Below are positions 16,328-26,500 of a stretch of 33,605 nucleotides of DNA, piece by piece. Source of the DNA: a virus. Numbering within the stretch: the first letter of the stretch is position 1; each line of letters starts with the position of its first letter. The position numbers and the translations under genes are program-made. The stretch lies in IMG/VR virus record IMGVR_UViG_3300049847_000176, positions 1 through 33,605 of that record. One strand, written 5' to 3'. A model generated the notes under the pieces. The model saw only the letters and a list, made by a program, of their open reading frames with translations, searched no databases and was not told the origin of the DNA.

Positions 16328-17743
16328 ATGGGAAGCATCTCAACAACCGTATCTCCCCTGCTTGGCGGCGTAACTGCCGTGGCTGGGGTATCGTCGCGCT
16401 GGCGCGCGGAGATTGACGGCACGTATGCGGTGGCTGATTTATTGCGGTTTGTGGTGACGAACGCGGCCACGGCGGAAACGCTGATTGCAGGCTACGGCAC
16501 AGTGACCGGGCTTGATCCAAGTTTTCTGTTCACGTTCAGTAACAAGGTCAATTTCCTTTCGGCATCGGCGTGGTATTTCTCGGCGGTGGCGGCACCAACC
16601 GAGTTCAACGACACGCAGCGGCTTGGTAATGGATTTATCGAACTGGCGAACACGTTCGGCACGGTGGAGGATTTGATTGCTCTGGCGACGTATCAGGTGG
16701 GCATTGCGGCTATCAGCCGTCGCAACACACAGATTTGGACGGTTGATCCCGATGCGGCAAACTATCAGAAGCATCAGACGCTTGCCAACATTGGCACGAT
16801 GGCGAAGCTATCCGTGGCGAGCGTGGGCGACATGGATGTGTACATGCTCGCGGATAACGGCATCCGCAGCATCCGGGTGCGTGACGCCAGCAACAACGCC
16901 ATCATAGCGGACATCGGATCGCCGATAGACGAGATTATCCAAGGGTTGCTTGAGACGTTGACCGAGGAACAGAAGGCGGCGGCGTGCGGCGTGATTGAGC
17001 CGTCGTCAAACCGCTACTGGCTTTACCTGCCCGGCGGACACATCTACGTGTTCAGCTACTTCCCAAGCAGCGGCATTGCGGCGTGGTCGAGATACTTGCC
17101 GAAGTGGGACGTTGGCGGCACGGCATTGAGTCCGACATTGGTATCTACAACTGCCACCTACACCGCGACCGTTGGAGCGATTTATTATTGGGACGCCAAG
17201 AATGGCGATTCATCACTGACCTGCGGCACTACGGTTTTGACTGAGGCGGGATATTTTACGGCATCCGTAGCACTGGTTACGGTGCAAAGGCTTGCGGGTC
17301 CGGGATTATCCTACGGCACGATCAAACCTAAGAGTTTCACGACGTTCACGCCCGAGCGGTTTGTAGTCATGAATGGCCGGGTGTATTGCAGGGCTGGCGA
17401 CAAGATTTTCCTCTACGGCGGATTGGATAACCAGACTTACGATTGGTGCGAACCTCAATGGGACATCCCCTATCTGAACGCCAAGAGTCCGGCCACGCGC
17501 AAGGTGTATCACGGGTTGGACGCCATTTGTGAAGGCACATGGCAAGTCAGCTTGGGTACAAACGTGGCTGATGACGATGATGTTGCGCTGGTGTATTCCA
17601 ACGCAGGGTCAAGCGTGATGAGAGGTAAAGCATTAACCGGAAAACAAGGCACACACTTCAAACTAAGAGGCGTGGAGCAGAGCGGCGGTTACGCGCGGTT
17701 CAGCAGCGCAATCCTTCACTACGAGGGAGGCGACAACAAGTGA
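16328..17743 (+). CDS. Stabilisation/tail protein, C-terminal part of a split gene
   Basis: The 471 residues contain the part missing from the upstream gene. SAWYFSAVAAPTEFNDTQ and ISRRNTQIWTVDPDAANYQK are followed by VGDMDVYMLADNGIRSIRVR and ADIGSPIDEIIQ, which match the conserved C-terminal core of gp10/gp12-like tail proteins. The beta-propeller-like rest (SNRYWLYLPGGHIYVFSYFP) also fits. It starts three bases after the stop of the first part. Both products would have to meet in one tail complex. A sequencing error is unlikely to explain the split, because the first gene ends in a complete extra domain. Confidence 0.7.
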   Translation: MGSISTTVSPLLGGVTAVAGVSSRWRAEIDGTYAVADLLRFVVTNAATAETLIAGYGTVTGLDPSFLFTFSNKVNFLSASAWYFSAVAAPTEFNDTQRLGNGFIELANTFGTVEDLIALATYQVGIAAISRRNTQIWTVDPDAANYQKHQTLANIGTMAKLSVASVGDMDVYMLADNGIRSIRVRDASNNAIIADIGSPIDEIIQGLLETLTEEQKAAACGVIEPSSNRYWLYLPGGHIYVFSYFPSSGIAAWSRYLPKWDVGGTALSPTLVSTTATYTATVGAIYYWDAKNGDSSLTCGTTVLTEAGYFTASVALVTVQRLAGPGLSYGTIKPKSFTTFTPERFVVMNGRVYCRAGDKIFLYGGLDNQTYDWCEPQWDIPYLNAKSPATRKVYHGLDAICEGTWQVSLGTNVADDDDVALVYSNAGSSVMRGKALTGKQGTHFKLRGVEQSGGYARFSSAILHYEGGDNK

Positions 17744-18228
17744 GTAATGATTACATGAGCCAACCGCACGAACAAATGAAACAGCCGGAAGCATTGGCAG
17801 CGATCCAGAAGATTGCAGCGGCGTCGGGTGAAGGCAATCGCGCGGTGGTGTTCAATGCGTTGTGGAGTTTTTGGAACTTCGCCCACGTGTGGGACGACCT
17901 GATTGACGGCAGCGGTTGGCCGGAAGAAAAGAAGAAGCTCGCGTGGCGCGCGTTGCAGGAGTTCACGAGCGACCTGTTGTTGAATCCATTTTACCGGGCG
18001 CACGGCGCGGAGATACGGGCGTTGTTCACGAGCGCAATCTTCCGGCAGATGGCCGGGGACAAGATGGGGGAGAGCGCGGACGAACAAACGCGATTGATTG
18101 CGCCAGCGGTGCGGTGCGCGGACATTGATTGTCTCGTCCACTTTGCCTATCTCGCTGGCGGATGGGAACTGGCGCACGAGATCAGCCAGGCGCGCGACTA
18201 CGACAAACCCGACAAGGAGGGCAAATAA
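17740..18228 (+). CDS. Conserved phage hypothetical with HVWDDLID motif
   Basis: Translation starts at GTG 17740, which overlaps the previous stop (GTGA); ATG 17755 is an alternative. The 162-residue protein is almost all helical. Central features are NALWSFWNFAHVWDDLIDGS, then LLLNPFYRAHGAEIRALF and CLVHFAYLAGGW. The WDDLID acidic motif looks like a metal-binding helix of the terpenoid-synthase type, but the protein is too short for that family and the similarity may be accidental. I recall comparable short proteins among phage tail and internal virion genes, without known role. Its product is probably made with the tail proteins. Confidence 0.6.
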   Translation: MSNDYMSQPHEQMKQPEALAAIQKIAAASGEGNRAVVFNALWSFWNFAHVWDDLIDGSGWPEEKKKLAWRALQEFTSDLLLNPFYRAHGAEIRALFTSAIFRQMAGDKMGESADEQTRLIAPAVRCADIDCLVHFAYLAGGWELAHEISQARDYDKPDKEGK

Positions 18229-18229
18229 T

Positions 18230-18826
18230 ATGTATGGCGGATCAAACAACGCAGCGGGTGCGGCGCGACAAGCCGAAGAAGAACGGCAGCAACGCATCAA
18301 CGAAGGGCGGCGTGACATAGACTCGAAGTTCGCCCCGTTCGACAACAACTTTTACGATCAGCGCGCGAAGGATTACGAGAGTTACGCCTTGCCACAGTTG
18401 GCAACACAAGAGCGGGACACGCGCAACCAGCTTGCGGCGGCGTTGGCGCGGAAAGGCTTGCTCAACTCCGGCGCGGCCATTCAGGGCACAGCCAAGCTAG
18501 ATCAATACGCCAACCAGAAACGTCAGGACGTGGCGATGGCGGGATTGGGTGAGGCAAACAAACTGCGAAGCCAAGTGGAAGATCAACGCACGACGTTGAC
18601 CAACCAACTGATTTCCAGCGGGGATCCCTCAGCGGCGAGCAGCGGGGCGCAAGTGGCGGCGGGGAATCTGAAACGCCCAAGCGCGTTCGGAGCGTTGGGC
18701 AATTTCTTCTCCGACTGGACGGACACCTATCGCGCGAACCAGCAGGCACGCGCCTACGACGATAAAGTTCCGCAGATGTTCAGCTTTGGCGGCAACAACA
18801 AGGGAAGCGTGAGTTACGTGAACTGA
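18230..18826 (+). CDS. Internal virion protein candidate, helical (198 aa)
   Basis: A strong ribosome binding site (AAGGAGG, eight bases before ATG 18230) marks the start; the open frame upstream overlaps the previous gene and was not used. The sequence is helical with many Gln, Ala and Arg residues. Characteristic parts are AEEERQQRINEGRRDIDSKF, then FDNNFYDQRAKDYESYALPQ, and LAAALARKGLLNSGAAIQGT. This pattern occurs in podovirus proteins that are carried inside the head and ejected with DNA. Such proteins line the channel built through the cell envelope. Two more of the same style follow. Confidence 0.65.
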   Translation: MYGGSNNAAGAARQAEEERQQRINEGRRDIDSKFAPFDNNFYDQRAKDYESYALPQLATQERDTRNQLAAALARKGLLNSGAAIQGTAKLDQYANQKRQDVAMAGLGEANKLRSQVEDQRTTLTNQLISSGDPSAASSGAQVAAGNLKRPSAFGALGNFFSDWTDTYRANQQARAYDDKVPQMFSFGGNNKGSVSYVN

Positions 18827-18827
18827 T

Positions 18828-19619
18828 ATGAAACTGATACACCCCAGCGAGCGGCAAGACCCCATGTTGTCTATCAGCGGAAACGCACTGACGGCAACCC
18901 GGTATTGCGTGTATCCCGTCGCATTGGTGGCTGGGTTGGCATTGTCAGCAGCAGGGACAGGGCTTTCAATGGCTGGCGATGCCAAGTCAAAGAGCGCGAT
19001 GAACGACGCGCAGAACGCGGAGTTGCTTCGGCAGAAGGGTTATCAGCAGGAGGCGGACGCGGCGTTTCAAGGCAATCTCAAGAAGTCAGGGCGCGACACG
19101 GCGGACACCGAGACGGAACAAGGCGCGACACGGCGCATGGCGGAGTTTAATCGCGTCAACGCAGCGGCAGGCACGAGTGCGCCTTTGGCTTCTGAACGCG
19201 CTGGGGGATCGAGTGCAGCGGGCGCGGCGGCACGCACGGCGGCGACCACTCAGGCCAGTAACAGCGCGTGGAGTAAGTTGACCGGCGATGCTCGCGCTAA
19301 ACTCGGCGGAGCGGATGATTGGGAATTGAATCAAGGCATCCGAAACAATCGCGCGGGGCAAGATTTAGGCATTGCCAGCAGCAAAGCACGCGGAAGCGCG
19401 GCGGTGTTGCCGGTGGAGATGGTGGCGGCACAACACAAAGGCGATGCGTTACGCGGCTGGGGGCAGTTGGCGAGCGCGTTGGGCAGCGTGGCGGGAATGT
19501 ATGGGGCGACGACAGCGGTAAGCGCGGCGGGGCAAGGTGGAGTTGCCAGCGCAGGCGGCGTCAAAACACTTTACGATGCCCCGTCAGCTTGGGGAATGGC
19601 AAACGCGGCAACGGCATAG
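18828..19619 (+). CDS. Internal virion protein candidate, Ala-rich (263 aa)
   Basis: The gene begins one base after the previous stop. The N-terminus has a hydrophobic segment (YPVALVAGLALSAAGTGLSM, about residues 30-50) that could insert into a membrane, then a charged helix (AELLRQKGYQQEADAAFQGN). The remainder is Ala/Gly/Ser-rich with a second hydrophobic patch near the end (GWGQLASALGSVAGMYGATT). The mix of small-residue membrane helices and soluble helices is typical of ejection proteins. No enzyme motif is seen. Identification rests on composition and on its place before the giant protein. Confidence 0.6.
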   Translation: MKLIHPSERQDPMLSISGNALTATRYCVYPVALVAGLALSAAGTGLSMAGDAKSKSAMNDAQNAELLRQKGYQQEADAAFQGNLKKSGRDTADTETEQGATRRMAEFNRVNAAAGTSAPLASERAGGSSAAGAAARTAATTQASNSAWSKLTGDARAKLGGADDWELNQGIRNNRAGQDLGIASSKARGSAAVLPVEMVAAQHKGDALRGWGQLASALGSVAGMYGATTAVSAAGQGGVASAGGVKTLYDAPSAWGMANAATA

Positions 19620-19631
19620 GAACACAACATT

Positions 19632-20546
19632 ATGTCACAAGTAGGCTACTACGATCAGGAATTTGAACCGTGGGCACGGGGCATCCGCAGCATCGGCACG
19701 ATGATTGCCCAACAACCCGTCTTGCGAGCGCAAGCCGAACAACGTCGCAGCGCGGCGGCATACAATCAGGCGCGCATTGCCACCGAGGGAACGCAACAGG
19801 AGCATTATCGCGCGGGGACAGGGAAGATGAACGCGGAGACAGCCAACCTATTGAAGAAGGGGCAACTTGTGACGGCGTTGGAACAAAGCGCGGCACAAGC
19901 GCAACAGGACATTGCATCGGGCAACACTGATACAGAAGCCGTTCGGACATTCAGCGGCGCGGCCAGTGCATTGACCGGGGCGAATGGTGACGACATCATT
20001 GAATCCGCGCGGAAAGGCATCGGCACGATACTTGGACGCATGGGCAAAGTGACGGAAGCGGCCAGCACAGAGAATCCGGTGGACATCGAGAAAGCGCGGA
20101 TCGCATCCAAGCGCGGCATGGTGGTGCAACCCGGCGGTGCGGTGTTTGATCCGAACGCGGGAAAAGCAGTGTTCCAAAACCCAAGCGCGGCGAGCCAGCG
20201 CGAAGGCGAATACGAGACGACGACGATGGAATATCCAGAAGTTGCAGGTTCTCCCGGCGTTCCAGGCAAACCCGCCGTGCAGAGAAGTTTCATGGGAATT
20301 GACGCACTTGCCAAAGACACACCTGCCGTTCCAGGCAAACCCGCCGTGCCCGGACAACCTGCGCGCAAGGTGACGACCCGCCGCAAGTTGGGCGATGCAG
20401 CAGCATCTACCGATATTCCCGCGCGGCCAATGAGGGAAGCCAGCAAACCGCTGGACAAGGCGACAGCACAGCAACTTTTGCAGGAGGCGGGCGGCGACAA
20501 AGCCAAAGCCCGTGAATTGGCAGCACAACGCGGTTACACATTTTGA
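19632..20546 (+). CDS. Internal virion protein candidate with collagen-like Pro-Gly patches
   Basis: The 304-residue protein has a helical N-terminal half rich in Ala, Gln and Glu (QPVLRAQAEQRRSAAAYNQA, then KGQLVTALEQSAAQAQQDIA). The second half has PGVPGKPAVQ and TPAVPGKPAVPGQPA, collagen-like patches encoded by an exact 23-bp DNA repeat, and a last helical part (DKATAQQLLQEAGGDKAKAR). It is probably packaged with the ejection proteins. It may serve as a flexible linker or shaft. I do not recognise a family. A direct 23-bp repeat in coding DNA suggests recent duplication of the patch. Confidence 0.55.
   Translation: MSQVGYYDQEFEPWARGIRSIGTMIAQQPVLRAQAEQRRSAAAYNQARIATEGTQQEHYRAGTGKMNAETANLLKKGQLVTALEQSAAQAQQDIASGNTDTEAVRTFSGAASALTGANGDDIIESARKGIGTILGRMGKVTEAASTENPVDIEKARIASKRGMVVQPGGAVFDPNAGKAVFQNPSAASQREGEYETTTMEYPEVAGSPGVPGKPAVQRSFMGIDALAKDTPAVPGKPAVPGQPARKVTTRRKLGDAAASTDIPARPMREASKPLDKATAQQLLQEAGGDKAKARELAAQRGYTF
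20258..20349 (+). repeat. Exact 23-bp direct repeat, two copies
   Basis: Positions 20258-20280 and 20327-20349 are identical over 23 bases (starting CGTTCCAGGCAAACC). Both are read in the same frame and encode the Val-Pro-Gly-Lys-Pro-Ala-Val patch of the surrounding gene. The 69-bp distance is a whole number of codons, so loss or gain of one unit would keep the frame. Confidence 0.9.
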
Positions 20547-20549
20547 ACC

Positions 20550-23500
20550 ATGCCAGACATTTTCGACGAGATTGCACCGGACAAAGCTTCCGGTGGTGAC
20601 ATCTTTGATGAAATTGCGCCAGACTCGCACCCGCAATCGGCGGGCAAAACACCTGTAAAGCCATCCGATCCACGGCTATCACTCGACCCGTGGGATAACA
20701 TCCACCGCGAAGGCTCGTTTGATGCGGTGCTTTACGATGTCCGCAAAAACTTTCAACACCTTTCGCGCCAAGACCAGATTCGCATGGCCGCAGAGCGGAT
20801 GCGACGAGCTATACCCAAAGACCCAACATCCGGCGAGGCGTTTGTTGATACCGTCAAAGAATTGCCGGGCGAGATTGCTAAAGGGGTTGGACGAAGCATG
20901 GTTGTTGCTCCTATTCGCACCGCTGGCCGTGCAGTCGGAATGATGTCGTTTCCGGCTCGGTCTGATTACGACTCCGAGGAATCTTACAAAGAGGCTCGGA
21001 TTGCATGGAACGAGCAGCAAAAATCATCTCCCAATGTCGCAACCCGACTTGGTGATGCCATTGATGAAACATTTCAGCGGGCTTTCCCACAGCCAGAACA
21101 ACCCGGCTTGGAGCATGGTGTTGCCCAAGGCGTCGGCAATCTGGCTGGCATGTTGGCTACTGGCGGCGCGCTTAAGGCTGCGGGCGCAGGCGTTGGCGCG
21201 GTGACTGCGGGCGCGACCGCTATGGGCGGCGTCTCCGAGTTCGATGATGCCTTCAACCGGTCGGTGCAGCGTGGCGATGATTCAGACACAGCCTTTGCTA
21301 AGTCTCTCGGATACGCGAGCGTAGCGATGCTGATTGAGAACAAACTCGGTGCTGGCAGGTTGCTGCGACAATACTTCCCTGACGCGCTCACAGCGGCGAA
21401 GAAGCTGACAGCTTTAGGTGTAAGCAAGGCGGTTGCGGGCAACGTGCTGGCGGGGGCGATTGAAGAAACATCGCAAGCGGTGGCTCAGGATGTGATAGTT
21501 GATGAGAAGCTACCAACAGCAGAATCCGTGGGACAGAACTTCATGCAAGAAGGATTGCCGGGAGCAATCATTGAAGGTGGGTTTGGATTGCCGGGCGCGG
21601 TGGTTCAATCACTCAGTCAAGACGAGGAATACCAGAAGCAAAAACGTTTTTCGCGCGCCTTGGATGAAATGGCGAAGCGTCAGGCATTAGAGGCGACGAT
21701 ACCAAACGGAGCCCCGGTAGTGCCATCCAAGCCTGACATCTTTGACGAAGTTTCCGCAGAAATCTCACAGTCGCAAGCTCCCCGATCCTCTGACGTTACT
21801 GAAACTACTGAGTTGAACAACAAAACATCCGGCGCGGTGCAGGCGACTTCTCCCGCGTCGGGTGCTTCTACATCGAGCGGCAAGCCGACGTTGGTTTCTG
21901 GTGCGTTGGACAGCATCAAGGCGGCACAGGCGAACACGCAGCAGCGCGCGGATGTGCAGGCAGCGGAAAAGCCGTATTCAGCGGAGCAGGCGTTGAACGA
22001 CTTGGGCAGTGTGATCGCGGACATCAAGGCGAAGCTGGAGCAGAACCAAATTTCAAAACATTCCGGGAAACCGGATGCTACGGTAAAGCCCGCGCAAACC
22101 ATCACTGGCTCCAATGTGCAACCGGGCACTGAAATGCCGGTGCAGCCAGAGGCGCAAGCCAATGCTGGCGCGGCAATCGAGTTACTTTCGCCGCGCGCAG
22201 CGGAAAAGGCTGGAATCACTAGGGATGCTTTGATTGCGGCGCAAGAGAAAGCCTTAGCAGAGGGGCGACCAATCAACGCGGAGTCTGTGGATAGAATGGC
22301 GGCGGGACTTGGAACTAAGCCAAACCTTCCGCAGGGTTACGCACGGCAAGGAGACAACTATGTAAAATCTTCTCCCCCCCAAGGAACGGGCACGGCGGCG
22401 GGGCAAACGAAGCTGGCAACAGCTTCTCTCAAAAGTGAGGAACAACCTGCCTCGCCGTCGCCGGTCAAGAAGCCGCTTCCACAAGGCCAGCACGAAATCA
22501 GCAAGGATCAGGCTGTGGCGATTCATGGCGGACGGAAAGGATTGTTGCCAAAGCCGGGCGAAACTAAGGCACAGTTGCAGGATACAAGTGGTGAGTATTT
22601 CATCGGTCAAACCACTGACGGAAGATTCTTCACAGAGCATAGACCAAAGCAGTCTAGCCAGAAACCGTCTAGCCAAGAAGTGTCAACGCCTGCCAAATGG
22701 ACACCCACCACAGGCAAACGCGCGATCGTGCAGCTACGGCCCGGCGGCAAGGAACACTTTGCGATGGTCGGACAGGTGCAGCCAGACGGTAGTGCCACGG
22801 TGCGGATCAGCGGCGAGAAAGATTTCCGTCAGGTCGACGCCAATCAGCTATTCCCGACGAAAGCAGAACAGACGCGACAAGCCAAGAAAGATGAAGTCGC
22901 GCACCTTTCACCCGCGCAACAAGAGCAGATGAAGCAGGATGCAGCGGAGTTTGATACGCTCGTTGAAGATCACGCGCCACAACTGGGATGGGCACCGGGA
23001 GAGGCTTACGACCGCAACACCGACATGCAGGAGCAAGGCGTTGCCAATGGCCGATTGCGCGAGCAGGCGCGGAAGGCAGCAGCACGAGCAGCTGGCGTGG
23101 AGATGTATCAGGATAACAGCATCACCTATCGAGCAGCGGCATTGCCAAAACTTGAGGCGTATCTACGCCAGCAATTCCCCGGTGACAATTCAGTTGCCAA
23201 ACGCAGGGCATTGGAGGAATTTGGACGAAGTGAACCCGAAACGCCTTCCACCCCTGAGCAACAAGCCAGAGTCAAGCAAGACGAGCAAACCTTACGACGG
23301 GTCATTGATCAAAATCCCGTCGTCTCTGAGTTTCAAAATCTCCAAGTCTATCAACCCGCCAAGCGAGGAAACGCATCTGGACAGACCGGACAACTGGGTG
23401 GAAACCAAGGCCGGAAAAGAGTGGTTAGCGCGGGAGAACGCCAAGCGATCCGAGAACTAGACCGCGTTCTTGGTACGCACACGATCATTGTAGATTCTCC

Positions 23501-26500
23501 CGGCGCGGAAATTCCTTTCAACGGGGCGCGGGTAGGCAATTCCAACATCATCCTCCTTCACGCTCGCGCGAAAGCTCCATTGCTCACGGTAATGGGTCAT
23601 GAGTTATGGCACCACATTGAGCGGACACACCCCGGCTTGGCAGATGAAGCGAAAGCCGCACTTGCGCCCCTGATCCAAAATCATGCCGATTTCATGGATA
23701 GGTTGCGTCTGCGCGGCCAAGCCAAGGCAGACCCGGAATCGGAATTGGTTGGTGACTTTCTTGGTGACAACTTTGGGCGCAAAGAGTTTTGGGACGACTT
23801 GAACCGGCGCGAACCGAATCTTTTCAAGCGGCTCGCGCGGATTGTCAAGGGATGGCTGGACAAGCTGATTGCCAAACTCAAGGGCGAGAAGCCGAAGGGT
23901 TTCGAGAGCGAACAGTATTTCAGCGACTTGGAACATGCGCGGGACGTGGTGGCAAATGCGTTGGTACAGGCGGCAAGGGAAACGCAGTATCGGGCGAAGG
24001 GTATCCCGGCGGATGTAGCCACAGAGACGCAGAGCGCACAAGAGGGTGAGCGATTCTCGAAGCGCGACGACTCGCCGGGTTTCTTTGATGCGCCGGAGAG
24101 TGTTTCTGAGCAGAAGGCACGTCAAGGCGTCGAGAAGCGCAAGGCGGACGAAGCCAGGGCGAAGCAGTCCATGCAGGAACGTGCGGGCGCAAAGCTGACC
24201 GGCGCAGACGTGGATACCACCAGGGAGATGTTCGGCTCGGAGGTCAAACAGGACAAGGCTGGGCAAGGCAGTTTGTTCAGCAAGTCGGAGCGCGAGAAAG
24301 GCCCGTTGTGGCGGTCGAACATTCAGGATGCGTTGGAAAGCTGGCAGAACAAGGGGACGCCGGAACAGTTGCGGGCGCACCTAGCCAAGACCAAGGGCGC
24401 GATGGACGAAGCGGAATGGATCGGGTTGGATGAGTTCTTGAAGGACAAGCCGAGTGTGACCAAGCATCAGGTGGCGGAGTTTGTCAAAGCCAACACGGTT
24501 GACGTGCAGGAGGTTTCGCACAGCGATCAGAAGCCACTGACCGCCATCGAGCGGAACGCGAAACTCAACGAGTTGGCGCAAGCCAAGCACGGCCAAAATT
24601 TCGACAACCTTCCGCCGGGTGACCGCTTCAACATCCAAAACAGTCTGGAAATTCAAGACGCCGGGGAGCGCACTAAATTTGCCAACTACCAACTGCCCGG
24701 CGGGGAGAACTACCGCGAGTTGTTGCTGACGTTGCCGGAAGATCAGAACAGGGCGCACGCGCAACACTCGGAACGCATCAAGGAATTGATTGCGCGCCGG
24801 GACAAGATGCGCGTGGCTTTGGAACGGTATCCCAACGCGCCAGCGGACGACCGGGCACGGATGGAAACCGACGTGCGCAATACTGACATGCAAATCAGTA
24901 TGGCAATGCGCGAGAAGCCGAAAGACCGTGGAGCTTTCCGCAGTTCCCACTTTGACGAGCCGAACATTCTGGCGCATGTGCGGTTCAATGAACGCACGGA
25001 CGCGGACGGCAAGCGCGTGTTGTTCATCGAGGGAGTGCAATCCGACTGGCGTCAGAAGGGGAGGAAAGAGGGGTATGGCGCACAGTCTGGTTTCAAGGTT
25101 GTTGACGAGAACGGCGACATGATAGCGCGGCAGCCTACAAGGGACGCGGCAGAGCGGATTGCGGATAATTACCGCGCTGGCACGACTCCACTACAACAAC
25201 AAACAGGACGCGGCGGCGCGGCGGCAACGGTTGTTCCAGTAACAGGCGATATTCAAGGCGTCCCCAATGCTCCATTCAAACAGACGTGGCCGATGCTGGC
25301 GATGAAGCGGATGATCCGCTACGCGAGCGAAAACGGCTTTGACCGCATTGCTTGGACGACGGGCGAGCAGCAGGCGGAACGGTATGATTTGAGCAAGCAG
25401 ATTGAAGAAGTGCGGTTGCTTGATTCCGGCAAAGGTCATTTCCGATTCGCGGCTTGGGATAAGAGCAACCAGTTGGCCTTTGAGAAGTATTTCGACAAAG
25501 CACCTAGCCATGCAGAGCTTGAAGAATATATCGGCAAAGAACCCGCTACAAAATTGCTCGAAGCGGTTGACCAAAAGAACCCCAAATCAGACGGCACATT
25601 CAAATCCATTTCCGGCCTCGACCTAAAAGTTGGCGGCGAGGGGATGAAGGGTTTTTACGACAAGATTTTGCCAGGAGAGGTCAACAAGTACGTGAAGAAA
25701 TGGGGCGGGCGCGTGGGACGCGCTGCCATTCCTACGGGAGAAGAAGGAGCGCAGTTTGAAGTTGTGTTACCAAGCGGCAAGGTTGTTGCGACGGAAAGCA
25801 CCAAGCGACTTGCTGATAACACTGCCAAAATGTTTGACGGCGCGGTTGTTCGCCAAGCTGCCAGTGAAGTCCACTCCCTCGACATCACGCCAGCCATGCG
25901 GGACGCGGCCATGCAGGGGATGCCGTTGTTTTCCAAGCCGGAAGCATGGAAGCAACTAAAGCAGGATGTGGCGGACGCAGAGGACAAGCTGCGTGAAGCC
26001 ATCCGCGTTGCTGGCAACGCCACAGTGCGGCAGCAGGCAGGTATCTCCACCGTGCAGGCGCGGAATCAGAAGAGCATCGCCACGGCAGAGCTAAGGCGCG
26101 CACAAGATGATTTGCGGACGAATCCTAGCTACGTCGAACACTTGATGCGGCGCACCAAGGAGATTCAGCAGGAAATCAATGCCTTGCGCGGCGCGGATGG
26201 CACGATTGCGGACAAGCAACGCAAGGCGGATTTGGAGGGTGAATTTGAGACGTTGAACTACGAGCTTTCCGAAGCGCCGAAGAAACTGGTTTCCAAGATT
26301 TACAACGACAAGTTCATGTCCGGTGATGAAAAGACAGCGCGCGAGAAGCGGGCCGGATCACAGGCGACCGGAACGACGGGAACATCCAACGCACCGGGCG
26401 GGGGTGAGATTGCGCCAGAATCCAAGGCGGCGCGGATCAAGGCGGCTGTAATCAACTTCCCTGCCACGTTGCGCGGAGCTAAAAACGCAGCGGTCAAGAC

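Noticed and set aside
19848-20636. 262-residue ORF on the minus strand
   Set aside because: Antisense to two virion genes, low similarity to any protein pattern, no start signal.
23604-24380. 258-residue ORF on the minus strand
   Set aside because: Antisense to the giant gene, whose frame is continuous here and includes the zinc-peptidase region.
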